A stretch of DNA of 64,000 nucleotides from Microbulbifer thermotolerans (GCF_900112305.1 NZ_FOKT01000005.1:248001-312000); one strand, 5' to 3'; positions 35,814 to 44,828 are shown, counted from the first letter of the stretch. Notes: generated by a model not told the origin, from the letters alone. Program-made: numbers and translations.

Positions 35814-37091
35814 TTATTCCTTCAGTGCAACCAGTTGTGCGTTTTCCAGTTCATCTGCGGCGGAGATGATGATCCGGTCGCCCACATTGAGGCCGGACAC
35901 GATTTCCACTTGGTTAAGGCCCAGTGCTCCTATCTGGATCGGTACCCGCTCTGCTTGCTGTTCACCGTTTAGACGGAAGGCGTAGCGGCCACCGCTTTGA
36001 TCGAGGAAGCTGCCGCGCTTGACCAGCATCACGTCTTCGCGATTTTCCAGTAGGATGCGTGCGGTCAGACGCAGGTTCTGGCGCAGATTCTGGGGCTGTC
36101 CGTCGGTGAAGCGCACGCGAGCTTGAACTTGTCCATTGATGACTTCCGGGGAAATCGCGGTGATCTCGCCGGGCAGTTTTTTACCGCCGAGGTTGATTTC
36201 CACTGCCATATTCAGGCCCAGGTCATCGGCGTAGTTTTCCGGTACCGCGGCTTCCAGTTCGAAGCTGGTGAGGTCTACTACGGTGATCAGCGGAGCGTTG
36301 GCGGTTACGGCACTGCGCTGGGCTACCGCCAGGCTGCCGATGGTGCCGTCCACTGGTGACAGAATTTTCAGGTCGCGCACACGGCGCTCGAGCTCTTTCA
36401 CTTGCAATTTTTGCTGCGAGACCTGTAGCTCCAGGGTGCGGGTTTCGAAAGTCAGGGCTTCTTTTTCAAGCTCGGCATTTTGTACAGCCTGTTGGTATTC
36501 AAGTTCGGCACGCGCCAGCTCATCGCGCGTTTTTTCGAAGTCCAGGCGGGCGATGATCTGCTTTTCCATGGAAATTTCCGCGCGCTTGAGTTCCCGTTCG
36601 GCGGCGGTGAGATTTACTTTGGCCAGATCTGCCTTCTGGCGGTTTTCCAGCTGCTGGCGCTTGGCCTGGATTTTTTGCCGCTCCAGCTCCACGCTCAGTT
36701 TGTTGAGCAGGGCTTTCTCCTGAGCCAGCTGATTAGACATCTCTGGGCTATCCACCTCCGCCAGCAGCTGGCCCTGGGTGACGGTATCACCGGCCTTAAC
36801 CGCGAACTTGACGATACCCTGGGCCGGGCTGAACAGGGTGGGGCTGTTGGCGGCGACTACCTTGCCTTGAACAACCAGGTCGCGGATTAGGTCACCGCGC
36901 TCTACCTGGGCGATGTTGATGCGGGATAAGGCCAGGGTGCTGTCTACCGCGCCGGTTGCGAACCAGGCTCTGGCTCCCCAGGCCAGAAAGATAAGCGCGA
37001 TGCCCGCGGCGGCGGTTTTCAGGACCTTGGGGTTTTTCCACGCCGGGACGGTGGCGATTTGTACGTCCTGTCCGGAGGTGTCTCTGATCAT
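35814..37091 (-). CDS. HlyD/MacA-type periplasmic adaptor of the ABC transporter
   Basis: A 425-residue membrane-fusion protein and first gene of the operon. A single N-terminal helix (about residues 24-45) anchors it in the inner membrane. It then has a lipoyl half (FSPAQGIVKFAVKAGDTV), a long coiled-coil hairpin rich in Glu, Lys and Gln (about 105-235), the returning lipoyl half (SPVDGTIGSLAVAQ) and beta-barrel domains. The hairpin would dock on a TolC-like channel, which is not encoded here. A sigma-54 promoter lies about 100 bases upstream. Substrate unknown; peptides or lipid-like compounds are usual for this class. Confidence 0.93.
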   Translation of the reverse strand: MIRDTSGQDVQIATVPAWKNPKVLKTAAAGIALIFLAWGARAWFATGAVDSTLALSRINIAQVERGDLIRDLVVQGKVVAANSPTLFSPAQGIVKFAVKAGDTVTQGQLLAEVDSPEMSNQLAQEKALLNKLSVELERQKIQAKRQQLENRQKADLAKVNLTAAERELKRAEISMEKQIIARLDFEKTRDELARAELEYQQAVQNAELEKEALTFETRTLELQVSQQKLQVKELERRVRDLKILSPVDGTIGSLAVAQRSAVTANAPLITVVDLTSFELEAAVPENYADDLGLNMAVEINLGGKKLPGEITAISPEVINGQVQARVRFTDGQPQNLRQNLRLTARILLENREDVMLVKRGSFLDQSGGRYAFRLNGEQQAERVPIQIGALGLNQVEIVSGLNVGDRIIISAADELENAQLVALKE

Positions 37092-37199
37092 TGTGGTTTC
37101 CCGTTCCTCGGTGTTTTGTGCCGGCGCTGTGCTTTAGGCATGTGATGCGCTGGCGATCGAATTTGGATGCGGGATATCGGCCCCGCTCACAACGTGTAG

Positions 37200-37216
37200 G
37201 GCAAGGGCCGTGCCAG
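37200..37216 (-). promoter_or_regulatory. Sigma-54 promoter of the ABC transporter/two-component operon
   Basis: On the minus strand the site reads CTGGCACGGCCCTTGCC, matching the sigma-54 consensus YTGGCACG-N4-TTGC at all conserved positions. It faces the adaptor gene that starts at 37091, giving a leader of about 95 bases, and the operon encodes an NtrC-type activator. Confidence 0.85.
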
Positions 37217-37289
37217 TTTTTATTTGTTTTGTAACTTATTGAAAAATAAGGAGAATTTTATTTCTTCCCGAGGATGGTCCGGCCTGAGG

Positions 37290-37338
37290 GTGTCCGCTTA
37301 AAGTGTCCGCTGTCCGCCAGGACGCGGCCGGACAGCGG
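37290..37338. promoter_or_regulatory. Probable enhancer sites for the NtrC-type regulator
   Basis: CCGCTGTCCG (37307-37316) and its exact complement CGGACAGCGG (37329-37338) form a 10-base dyad with a 12-base spacer. GTGTCCGC occurs at 37290 and 37303 as direct repeats. The cluster lies about 75-125 bases upstream of the sigma-54 promoter, the usual enhancer distance. A terminator is unlikely because no T run follows. Confidence 0.6.
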
Positions 37339-37394
37339 GGGGTATTTGTGGTAGAGTGCGCGCCCTTTTTTCGCCAACTCCCTAGCTGTTGTCT

Positions 37395-38900
37395 ATGTTG
37401 TTTCCTTCGTTGTTTACTTCGACCAAAGCCGACTGGTTCGGCAATATACGTCGCGATGTACTTGCAGGCCTAGTGGTGGCACTGGCACTCATTCCCGAGG
37501 CCATCGCCTTTTCCATTATCGCCGGGGTGGACCCGCGGGTCGGCCTCTACGCCTCATTCTGTATCGCAGTGGTCATCGCTTTCGTCGGCGGGCGCCCGGG
37601 CATGATCTCCGCGGCCACCGGCGCCATGGCCCTGCTGATGGTGACCCTGGTGAAAGAGCACGGCCTGCAGTACCTGCTGGCGGCGACACTGTTGACCGGG
37701 GTACTACAGATAATCGCCGGCTATCTTAAGCTGGGTAGCCTGATGAGCTTTGTCTCGCGAGCGGTGGTGACCGGTTTTGTGAATGCGCTGGCGATCCTTA
37801 TTTTTATGGCGCAGTTGCCGGAGCTCACCGATGTAACCTGGCATGTTTACGCGATGACTGCCGCCGGCCTCGCCGTTATTTATCTGTTCCCGCGAGTTCC
37901 GGTAGTCGGCAAGATTCTGCCATCGCCGCTGGTGTGTATATTGCTGTTGACGGCGGTCTCGGTAAGCCTGGGACTGGATATTCGTACGGTCGGCGATATG
38001 GGTGAACTGCCCGATACACTGCCGGTCTTCCTCTGGCCGGATGTGCCATTGAACCTTGAGACATTGCAGATCATCTTCCCTTATTCCGCTGGCCTGGCGG
38101 TGGTGGGACTGCTGGAATCTCTGATGACGGCCACTATTGTCGATGACCTGACTGACACCCCCAGCGATAAAAACCGCGAATGTAAGGGGCAGGGCATCGC
38201 TAATATCGCCTCCGGCTTGCTGGGCGGCATGGCAGGCTGTGCGATGATCGGACAGTCGGTAATCAATGTAAAATCCGGCGGGCGTGGGCGTTTATCCACT
38301 CTGGTGGCTGGCGTTGGCCTGTTGACACTGGTGGTTTTCCTCAGTGATTGGGTGGCGGTGATCCCCATGGCCGCGCTGGTGGCAGTCATGATCATGGTAT
38401 CCATCGGTACCTTTAACTGGGAGTCCATCCGCAATTTGCAGCGCCATCCGCTGTCCACCAACCTGGTTATGCTGGCGACAGTGGCTGTTGTAGTCTGGAC
38501 CCATAACCTGGCCTATGGTGTATTTGTCGGCGTGCTGCTGGCTTCGCTATTCTTCGCCAACAAGGTGAGCCACTTTATGTATGTGGATAGTGAGCTGGAC
38601 GAAGCGGAGAGCTGTCGCACCTACCGAGTGGTGGGGCAGGTGTTCTTCAACTCAGCCGATAAGTTTGTTGCCGCCTTTGATTTCAAAGAGGTGGTGGATA
38701 AAGTGGTGATCGACCTGAGCCGCGCGCATTTTTGGGATATCTCTGCGGTGCATGCGCTGGACAAGGTGGTGGTGAAGTTCCGCCGCGAGGGCGCCCTGGT
38801 GGAGGCTGTGGGGCTGAACGAAGCCAGCGAAACCATTGTCGACCGCTTCGGCGTACACGATAAGCCGGAAGAAATTGAACGGGTCCTGGGAGGCCACTGA
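37395..38900 (+). CDS. SulP-family anion transporter with STAS domain
   Basis: A 501-residue inner-membrane transporter of the SulP/SLC26 family. The signature near the start reads [18 protein letters not shown], followed by about ten further helices and a C-terminal STAS domain (about 415-490, with [20 protein letters not shown]). Family members carry sulfate, bicarbonate or other anions, often with sodium or protons. ATG 37395 is chosen; no strong ribosome site is seen and a TTG two codons upstream is possible. It overlaps the universal stress gene by one base (TGATG), so the two are coupled, a pairing seen with BicA-like or sulfate transporters. Confidence 0.92.
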   Translation: MLFPSLFTSTKADWFGNIRRDVLAGLVVALALIPEAIAFSIIAGVDPRVGLYASFCIAVVIAFVGGRPGMISAATGAMALLMVTLVKEHGLQYLLAATLLTGVLQIIAGYLKLGSLMSFVSRAVVTGFVNALAILIFMAQLPELTDVTWHVYAMTAAGLAVIYLFPRVPVVGKILPSPLVCILLLTAVSVSLGLDIRTVGDMGELPDTLPVFLWPDVPLNLETLQIIFPYSAGLAVVGLLESLMTATIVDDLTDTPSDKNRECKGQGIANIASGLLGGMAGCAMIGQSVINVKSGGRGRLSTLVAGVGLLTLVVFLSDWVAVIPMAALVAVMIMVSIGTFNWESIRNLQRHPLSTNLVMLATVAVVVWTHNLAYGVFVGVLLASLFFANKVSHFMYVDSELDEAESCRTYRVVGQVFFNSADKFVAAFDFKEVVDKVVIDLSRAHFWDISAVHALDKVVVKFRREGALVEAVGLNEASETIVDRFGVHDKPEEIERVLGGH

Positions 38901-39814
38901 TGACCGTCAAATCAAACGACAATAACAATACCGAGGTCAACGGCAGTAGCCGGTCGGCCCGGGACGAGGCGGTAGTGCTCGCCTGTATCGATGGTTCCCA
39001 CTACACGGGAGCGGTTTGCGACTACGCGGCTTGGATCTCGGTGGCGACCGGCGCGCCGCTGAAATTGTTGCACAATATTGAGCGCGGCAATGTACCTGCG
39101 GTGGCGGATCTCACCGGCAGCATCGGTCTCGGCAGCCAGGAGGAGCTGCTGGAAGAACTGACCGCGCTGGAGCAGCAGCGCGCGCGACTGATGGTGCAGC
39201 AGGGTAAATTGATGTTACAGGCGGCCAGCGAACGCGCCGGTCAGTATGGCGTGCAGGAGGTCACCAGCTGTCAGCGCCACGACAGCCTGAGCGAATCCCT
39301 GATTGAACTGGAAGATCACATCCGTGTACTGGTATTGGGGATTCGCGGCGAGGAGCACAGCGGCACGGAGCAGGGGCTGGGGACGCACCTGGAAACTGTA
39401 GTGCGTTCACTGCACAAGCCGATTCTGGTGGTGAATAAAGAGTTCCGCAGCCCCCGCCGCATTATGCTTGCCTACGACGGCAGCGAAGGCGCGCGCAAGG
39501 CGCTGGCGATGGTGTGCGAAAGCCCGCTATTCCGCGGGCTGTCCTGCCATTTGGTGCATGTGGGCCCGGCTGAGACCGCCGAAGGGCTTTTGGCGGAGGC
39601 CAGTATGCAGTTGGATCAGGCGGGGCTGGAGGTGAACGCCAGTCGCCTCGACGGTAGAACAGTGGCCGCGCTGACCGCATACCAGGCCGAGCACAAAATC
39701 GATCTGACGGTGATGGGTGCCTTCAGCCACAACCGGTTGCGGGATCTCCTGCTGGGCAGTATCACCGCCAAAATGCTGCTCAGCACTCAACAGCCGCTCC
39801 TTCTGCTGAGGTAA
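38900..39814 (+). CDS. Universal stress protein with two UspA domains
   Basis: A 304-residue cytoplasmic protein made of two UspA-type domains (about residues 24-160 and 185-304). The second half ends in the usual nucleotide-loop region (VMGAFSHNRLRDLLLGSITAKML). The first half has the matching but weaker block LVLGIRGEEHSGTEQGLGTH. It is translated with the SulP transporter through a TGATG overlap and may regulate it according to energy state; that link is inferred only from position. The first 20 residues are polar and rich in asparagine. Confidence 0.92.
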   Translation: MTVKSNDNNNTEVNGSSRSARDEAVVLACIDGSHYTGAVCDYAAWISVATGAPLKLLHNIERGNVPAVADLTGSIGLGSQEELLEELTALEQQRARLMVQQGKLMLQAASERAGQYGVQEVTSCQRHDSLSESLIELEDHIRVLVLGIRGEEHSGTEQGLGTHLETVVRSLHKPILVVNKEFRSPRRIMLAYDGSEGARKALAMVCESPLFRGLSCHLVHVGPAETAEGLLAEASMQLDQAGLEVNASRLDGRTVAALTAYQAEHKIDLTVMGAFSHNRLRDLLLGSITAKMLLSTQQPLLLLR

Positions 39815-39833
39815 TCCGTACGGAGTAATACCC

Positions 39834-40048
39834 AGAATCGCTGATTACGTCTTTAAGCGTGCTGTAGTTGGTTGCGGGGGTGCTCAGGCAATGGGGAGGA
39901 CATTTCGAAAACGCACGAGTAGGTCCCTATAGCTCCGCCGGATACTTCCCTGTATCTGGCGGTTTCGAAATGTTCATTCCATTAACTGAGCATCTCATTT
40001 GGCCTCGCAACCTCGCTATCACCAGGAAGCGAATGAATCCGCGGCGCC
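39834..40048 (+). repeat. Palindromic MITE-like element, copy 4 (diverged)
   Basis: About 215 bases between the universal stress gene and the aminotransferase. The terminal repeats are worn (AGAATCGCTGATTACGTC and its partner near 40031-40048) and no target duplication remains. The central hairpin persists with its own arm core GGAGGACA; two of its three mismatches are wobble-type. It is probably an old insertion. Confidence 0.82.
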
Positions 40049-40059
40049 CTGGCTCCATC

Positions 40060-41724
40060 CTAAAGGGCGATTTCCTGGGGCAGTACAAACCAGCGTAATT
40101 TCTCCACTTCCTCGGGCAGCTTCAGGGCGTACCGTTCGCCCTGCCGGTGTTCCCGGCGAAGCTCTTCTTCTGCTTCTGCGAGACAGGCCGCCAGTGCGTG
40201 TTCCACCTTGTCGCTACTGCCTTCGTCCGGGCCGAGATTAAGAAAATCCAGCTGGGAGAGGCTCGTTGTATTCGGTTGTGTATCCTGAAAACGCCAGATG
40301 CCGCGCTCGGTGTCGAAACGGTAGTAAGGCAGCAGACGCCAACCGTATTCCGCCACCAGTTCCACCGCCCGAACCAGGTACTCGAAGGTGTCCTCGTCGA
40401 TAAAATAATTGAAATTCAAGCGTACCCAGCCCGGCCGTAACACCATATGACCTTGCACTAGCTGCGCTTCCAGTGCCTTGCTGTAGGCCATGTCCATGCG
40501 CAACAGATGGTGCCCGTAGGGACCCGCACAGGAGCAGCCGCCGCGGGCCTGGATACCAAAGAGGTCGTTGAGCAGCGCCGTCACAAATCCGTAGTGCAGG
40601 TCTTTGCCCCGATGCTTGAAACGCAGCGAGGCGATGGCGAGTCGGGGAGCGGTTGGATTACCCAGAATTTCGATATTGTCGCAGTGGGACCAGCGCGCCA
40701 GGGCGCGGCGGATAAAGTCTGTTTCGCGTTTTTCGATTTCGCCGGTGCCCACTTGCCGTTGCAGCTTGAAAACCAGCCCGGCGCGGATCGATTCGATAAT
40801 GGCCGGGGTGCCGCCCTCCTCGCGGCGCTCGCTATCGTCCAGATAGCGGTGGTCCTGCGGCGTCACATAGAGCACTGTGCCGCCGCCGGGTAGCGCGGGA
40901 ATAGTGTTTTTTAACAGTTTGTCGCGGACAATCAACAGGCCCGGCGTGCCCGGGCCGCCGATAAATTTATGCGGCGAAATAAATACCGCGTCCTTGCCGC
41001 TGTCGCCAGCGACATCCTGCTCACCGGTCATATCAATCGCCGTGTAGGGCGCCGCTGCGGCGTAGTCCCAGAAGGCGAGTGCGCCGTGGCGGTGCAGCAG
41101 CCGTGTTACCCTGTCCACATCCGTCTTTATGCCAGTGACATTGGAAGCGGCGGAGAAACTGCCGATCTTCAGCGGGCGGTCGGTGTGGGCGCGGAGCTCG
41201 GATTCCAGTGCGTCGAGATCGAGGGTGTCGTCCGGGTTCAGGGGGATGCGCACTACCTCGGCGATGCTCTCCCGCCACGGGAGCTCGTTTGAATGGTGTT
41301 CATAGGCGCCGACAAAGACCACAGGGCGCTCGCGGGGCGGTATTTGCTCGTGCAGTTTGTACTTCCGCATTAGGTCTGCCGGCAGGCGCAGGTTGAGTAT
41401 ATCGATCAGCTTGTGGACGGCGGCGGTAGCGCCGGCACCACAGAAGATTACCTTGTGTTCTGGTCCCGCATTGACCGCGCGCTTGATTTCCCTGCGCGCC
41501 TCTTCCCGAAGCCTTGTGGTATGTGCGCCGGTAAAGGAGGTCTCCGTGTGTGTATTGGCATAGAAGGGAAGCACCTGTGCGCGGATAAAATCCTCGATAA
41601 ACCCCAGTGCGCGCCCGGAGGCGGTGTAGTCGGCATAGACAAGTGGTTTCAGGCCGAAAGGGGTCCGGATAGATGCCCGGCCGCCGATGATGGATTCACG
41701 GATGCGTTTTATCAGATGGTTCAT
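40060..41724 (-). CDS. Class V aminotransferase (cysteine desulfurase-like)
   Basis: A 554-residue PLP enzyme of the class V aminotransferase/NifS group. The PLP lysine is in FISPHKFIGGPGTPG, with upstream family blocks FCGAGATAAVHKLIDIL and SNVTGIKTDVDRV. A GCSCAGPYGHHLL segment supplies cysteines near the place where desulfurases have the active Cys. It is longer than IscS/SufS (about 400 residues), with an extra C-terminal region. Substrate is unknown; it may be a desulfurase, selenocysteine lyase or aminotransferase. An Lrp-type regulator is divergently encoded 175 bases away and probably controls it. Confidence 0.87.
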   Translation of the reverse strand: MNHLIKRIRESIIGGRASIRTPFGLKPLVYADYTASGRALGFIEDFIRAQVLPFYANTHTETSFTGAHTTRLREEARREIKRAVNAGPEHKVIFCGAGATAAVHKLIDILNLRLPADLMRKYKLHEQIPPRERPVVFVGAYEHHSNELPWRESIAEVVRIPLNPDDTLDLDALESELRAHTDRPLKIGSFSAASNVTGIKTDVDRVTRLLHRHGALAFWDYAAAAPYTAIDMTGEQDVAGDSGKDAVFISPHKFIGGPGTPGLLIVRDKLLKNTIPALPGGGTVLYVTPQDHRYLDDSERREEGGTPAIIESIRAGLVFKLQRQVGTGEIEKRETDFIRRALARWSHCDNIEILGNPTAPRLAIASLRFKHRGKDLHYGFVTALLNDLFGIQARGGCSCAGPYGHHLLRMDMAYSKALEAQLVQGHMVLRPGWVRLNFNYFIDEDTFEYLVRAVELVAEYGWRLLPYYRFDTERGIWRFQDTQPNTTSLSQLDFLNLGPDEGSSDKVEHALAACLAEAEEELRREHRQGERYALKLPEEVEKLRWFVLPQEIAL

Positions 41725-41782
41725 GTTTCACTTTTCCGATTTGCCGTGCATGCGGACTCTACTCTGAAAAGGGAGGAACAAT

Positions 41783-41851
41783 GTTTCCATCTGGTTTCAT
41801 CAATGCCCTGTTTGCGATATTCCGTTTCATCTAAAATAAAAAAACGAAACG
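41783..41851. promoter_or_regulatory. Repeated GTTTC motifs between the aminotransferase and lrp-like genes
   Basis: GTTTCCATC (41783), GTTTCATC (41794) and GTTTCATC (41824) are repeated, and CGTTTC (41823-41828) pairs with GAAACG (41846-41851) as an inverted repeat around an A-rich spacer. Spacing of 30 bases puts the last two on the same DNA face. They are candidate sites for the adjacent Lrp-type regulator. Confidence 0.4.
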
Positions 41852-41899
41852 TTGGACCGATTTGTGGCCAACTTTGTGAACCTTAAGTGGAAATGGGCT

Positions 41900-42373
41900 A
41901 TGGCGGGGCATAAATTGACCAGCTGCGATCGGCAGATTCTGGATTTGCTGCAGCGGAACGCGACGCTATCTGTCGGCGATATTGCCGAGCGGGTGGGGAT
42001 TTCCAAATCCGCCTGCTGGCGGCGCATCCACAGGCTGGAAGAGGAGGGGGTGATCCGCGAGCGGGTGACGTTGCTGAACCAGGACAAAGTGAACCTGCCG
42101 TTGACGGTCTATATCGTAATCCGCACCAATCGGCACAACGATCAGTGGGCGGCGCAGTTCAATGAGGTGGTGCAGGGTATTGCGGAAATATTGGAAGTGC
42201 ACCGTATGAGTGGCGATGTAGATTATCTGATTAAAGCGGTGGTGACAGACATGCCCGGTTACGACCGCCTTTATAAAGAATTGATCAAGGCGGATTTATT
42301 TGATGTGAGTTCCAGCTTTGTGATGGAAACCATGAAGCAGACCACCCGCTTGCCGCTGAACTATATCGCTTAG
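41900..42373 (+). CDS. Lrp/AsnC-family transcriptional regulator
   Basis: A 157-residue regulator. The N-terminal helix-turn-helix (about residues 8-55) has CDRQILDLLQRNATLSVGDI and SACWRRIHRLEEEGVI. The C-terminal ligand-binding domain has GDVDYLIKAVVTDMPGYDRL, as in amino-acid-sensing members. Upstream starts need TTG or GTG codons, so ATG 41900 is chosen. It diverges from the class V aminotransferase gene, its probable target, and likely senses an amino acid, perhaps the enzyme's substrate. The TAG stop is part of the TTAG target of repeat copy 5, so the coding sequence was spared by the insertion. Confidence 0.92.
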   Translation: MAGHKLTSCDRQILDLLQRNATLSVGDIAERVGISKSACWRRIHRLEEEGVIRERVTLLNQDKVNLPLTVYIVIRTNRHNDQWAAQFNEVVQGIAEILEVHRMSGDVDYLIKAVVTDMPGYDRLYKELIKADLFDVSSSFVMETMKQTTRLPLNYIA

Positions 42374-42585
42374 GGAACCTCTGATTAATTCGCGTGAACA
42401 CTATGGTAGGTTCCGGGGCGCTCAGGCAATAGGCTGGCCATTTCGAAAATGCACGAGTACTTCCCTGTAGCTCCGACGGATACCTCCTTGTATCCGACGG
42501 TTTCGAAATGGCCAGCCTATCTCCTGAGCTTCTCATCTGGCTCCAAAGAGTTTATACGTCAGGAAGTGAATTAATCAGAGGTTCC
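42374..42585 (+). repeat. Palindromic MITE-like element, copy 5
   Basis: An intact 212-base copy flanked by TTAG on both sides (42370-42373 and 42586-42589); the left TTAG contains the stop codon of the lrp-like gene. Terminal repeats GGAACCTCTGATTAATTC are nearly perfect. The hairpin arms ATAGGCTGGCCATTTCGAAA are perfectly complementary over 20 bases. It differs only slightly from copy 2. Confidence 0.95.
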
Positions 42586-42635
42586 TTAGGGGCTTCTTTT
42601 ATGTGCGCTAGTGCGGCTTTGGAATCCATTACTTG

Positions 42636-43352
42636 TCAGTGATCGCGCTTGTTACGCAACCATTGGGCCAGTACCGCCTCGCCCAGTATGCGGTCGGATC
42701 CGGGTATCCGCAGACTGTTACGTATTTCGCTCCAGGCCCGGGAGTTTAGCCAGAGATTCAGTGCCAATACGATCAGCATGGCGATAATCGCTCCCATTCC
42801 CGCCAATAACATATCTTTCTGCGCGTCCCAGATATCCCCCTGGGAGCCGAGAAAAGCCAGGCCCAATTCTGGCGACACAGTATCGGCGGCCAGCCACTCA
42901 ATAATTTCGTAGATGGAGGACAGCGCAAAGGTGACATCCACCGGGAAGAAATAGGCCCAGAAGCCCCGCAACCCGGCGAGGCGGATCAGTACTTCCCGCA
43001 CCGGATAGGCGAGTAGAAGCCCGAAGCAGAAATGCACCAGGCGGTCGTACATATTGCGTTCCGCGCCGCTCCAGGCCCGCAGTGTCTCGCCAAAGGGCAC
43101 TTCGGCATAGGTGTAGTGGGAGCCGATGACGTGCAGGCACATAAACAGCGTGATCAGGGTGTAGGAGACCTTGGACAGGCGGAAGGCGCGGGCGCTAATC
43201 AGAATTATCGGAACAAAAATAAAGACCAGATAATTTTCCAGCAGCCAGTCGTCCGGGTGTAAAGGCTCCCAGGCGGCCCAGCACCAAGTGAGCGCGAACA
43301 AACCCAAAAGAAACAGGTGGTAGCCGTTATAGCGGGGTTTTGTCATGGCCAT
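42636..43352 (-). CDS. DUF2238 (YjdF-like) inner membrane protein
   Basis: A 238-residue membrane protein with about six or seven helices and the DUF2238 family pattern: NMYDRLVHFCFGLLLAYPVRE in the middle and SIYEIIEWLAAD followed by LGSQGDIWDAQKDM further on. Charged residues within or next to the helices (Asp, His, Glu) are conserved-looking, but no function is known for the family. It begins 5 bases after miaE ends, so it is the second gene of a miaE operon; the start may be ATG 43352 or 43346. Confidence 0.9.
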   Translation of the reverse strand: MAMTKPRYNGYHLFLLGLFALTWCWAAWEPLHPDDWLLENYLVFIFVPIILISARAFRLSKVSYTLITLFMCLHVIGSHYTYAEVPFGETLRAWSGAERNMYDRLVHFCFGLLLAYPVREVLIRLAGLRGFWAYFFPVDVTFALSSIYEIIEWLAADTVSPELGLAFLGSQGDIWDAQKDMLLAGMGAIIAMLIVLALNLWLNSRAWSEIRNSLRIPGSDRILGEAVLAQWLRNKRDH

Positions 43353-43357
43353 CTCTC

Positions 43358-43930
43358 TTAGTGCAGTGCGGCGCGGTGTGGCAGAGCGGCGGTGATTTCC
43401 GCCTCGGCGTCGAGCAGTTGGTCGAGCCGTGAATCAACCTCGCTGCGCGGGAAATACTGCAGCGCCAGTTCTACAAACAATTCGTGATGACGGGCCTCAC
43501 TCTCTGTAATGGTGCGGTAGAAAGTTTTCAATTGGCCCGAGGGGAGGGCATCCGCGACCAGACCGAAGCGTTCACATCCCCGGGCTTCGATAATACCGCC
43601 GGTCAAGAGCCGGTCCAGCAGGTAATGTTCGGGGCCGCGCCGGATGAGTTTGCGCAGGTTGTTGATATAGGGATCTTTTTCGTCCGGCGCCTGGTATATG
43701 CCGCGCTCGTGCATGATCTTGACCACCTGGCGGAAGTGGTTCATTTCCTCCAGGGCAAGATTGACCATCGACTCCACCAGCAGCGGCTTATCCGGGTAGT
43801 GGGAGAACATGGATACCGCCATGCCCGAGGCTTTTTTCTCGGCGGCGGCGTGATCCTGTAAAAAGCGGTCGAAGTCGGCCAGTACCGGCTCTGTCCAGGT
43901 GGTGGGCGTTGTGAACCTGAGTTGAAACAT
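43358..43930 (-). CDS. miaE: tRNA-(ms2io6A)37 hydroxylase MiaE
   Basis: A 190-residue diiron monooxygenase that hydroxylates the isopentenyl group of ms2i6A at position 37 of tRNAs reading codons starting with U. The ferritin-like four-helix bundle carries metal ligands in LALEEMNHF and TESEARHHELF, plus an internal glutamate in GGIIEARGCERFG. The length matches the family. It is the first gene of a short operon with DUF2238. The enzyme acts after MiaA and MiaB, which are not in the window. Confidence 0.93.
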   Translation of the reverse strand: MFQLRFTTPTTWTEPVLADFDRFLQDHAAAEKKASGMAVSMFSHYPDKPLLVESMVNLALEEMNHFRQVVKIMHERGIYQAPDEKDPYINNLRKLIRRGPEHYLLDRLLTGGIIEARGCERFGLVADALPSGQLKTFYRTITESEARHHELFVELALQYFPRSEVDSRLDQLLDAEAEITAALPHRAALH

Positions 43931-44049
43931 GGTTGGCGGCGGTTGCTTATAGAGAGATGATTATACCGCCGCCGCAATGAAGCCCAAGACATTATTATCC
44001 GAGCGCCCCGAAGCAACAGGAGCGCTTGTGCGGGGAATTCAGTGGGCGC

Positions 44050-44478
44050 TCAACTGGCCATCCGCTGTTCCCGCAGTTCCAGTTCGCGCTGTGTTGCCTG
44101 GTGTGCCTCTTCTAGTGTCATTCCCGCCTTCTTGTGTGGGGTGGGGTTTCCCTCTGCGTCCAGGGCTACGAAAACGATGCGTTCCACTTGCAGTATCAGG
44201 GCGCGGGTCTGTTTGTTGCGCACCTCGCAGCGTATGGTCAGAGAGGTGCGGCCTATATCCACCACTTCGAAGCCAAATTCCACCACGTCACCACAGAAGG
44301 CGGAGCTGACAAAGTCAATTTCCGACATCAGTTTGGTAACTACTATGGGGGTGCCCATCTGGCATCCGGCGAAGATGGCTGCCTCCTCATCTATCCACGC
44401 CAGTAACTGCCCGCCAAACAGTCTTTGTGCCGGGTTGAGATCACCGGGTTTTACGAAGTGACGTGAGTAGTATTTCAT
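44050..44478 (-). CDS. Acyl-CoA thioesterase, hotdog fold (YciA-like)
   Basis: A 142-residue cytoplasmic thioesterase with a single hotdog domain. Family motifs include GGQLLAWIDEEAAIFA, where the catalytic acidic residue lies, and EIDFVSSAFCGDVVEF. It hydrolyses acyl-CoA esters, and the residues fit the YciA/BACH side of the family. ATG 44478 (MKYYSRHF) has a GAGG site 6 bases away; ATG 44499 is the alternative, and a TTG at 44526 is unlikely. It diverges from fabV across a 350-base gap. Confidence 0.9.
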   Translation of the reverse strand: MKYYSRHFVKPGDLNPAQRLFGGQLLAWIDEEAAIFAGCQMGTPIVVTKLMSEIDFVSSAFCGDVVEFGFEVVDIGRTSLTIRCEVRNKQTRALILQVERIVFVALDAEGNPTPHKKAGMTLEEAHQATQRELELREQRMAS

Positions 44479-44545
44479 TGCGAACCTCGCTGTTGCCATT
44501 GGTTCCGGATTACGCCGCTTGTCCAAGCGGCCTCAACTTACAATT

Positions 44546-44570
44546 TGCATACAGCCAATCTGCATACAGC
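44546..44570. repeat. Direct repeat in the thioesterase/fabV divergent region
   Basis: TGCATACAGC occurs twice (44546-44555 and 44561-44570), 15 bases apart from start to start, in the 350-base gap between two divergent fatty-acid genes. This could be a tandem regulator site. No other clear signal was found in the gap. Confidence 0.35.
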
Positions 44571-44828
44571 GTGCCAAGACGGAGTGGCCCGGCAGTGCCA
44601 ATTTGGCGCCCATCGCTCCTTCCGTGCTGTACCGGGAGACCGCACTGGCCAAACCGCGCCCCCGAATAGGGCGGGGCGGAGGATCTGGCCGAGGAAATGG
44701 AGATTCTGGACAGCGCCGAGGGCCACCCGGGTGCTCGGCTATGGGACTCAACGCGCGATGCCATTAGAATGAGCGGCCAGTGTGACCGAACAACCACGAT
44801 TCCCAGATCAGAGGGGGAACAGAAAGGC

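Noticed and set aside
37307..37338. GTCCG dyad as a terminator of an upstream gene
   Set aside because: No T run follows in either direction and no gene ends nearby; its position upstream of a sigma-54 promoter fits an enhancer better.
42285..42536. Similar 80-90 codon minus-strand open frames across repeat copies 5 and 7 (also near 54069-54350)
   Set aside because: They look like a conserved protein only because the DNA repeat is conserved; other copies break the frame, there is no ribosome site, and the base changes follow hairpin pairing rather than codon positions.
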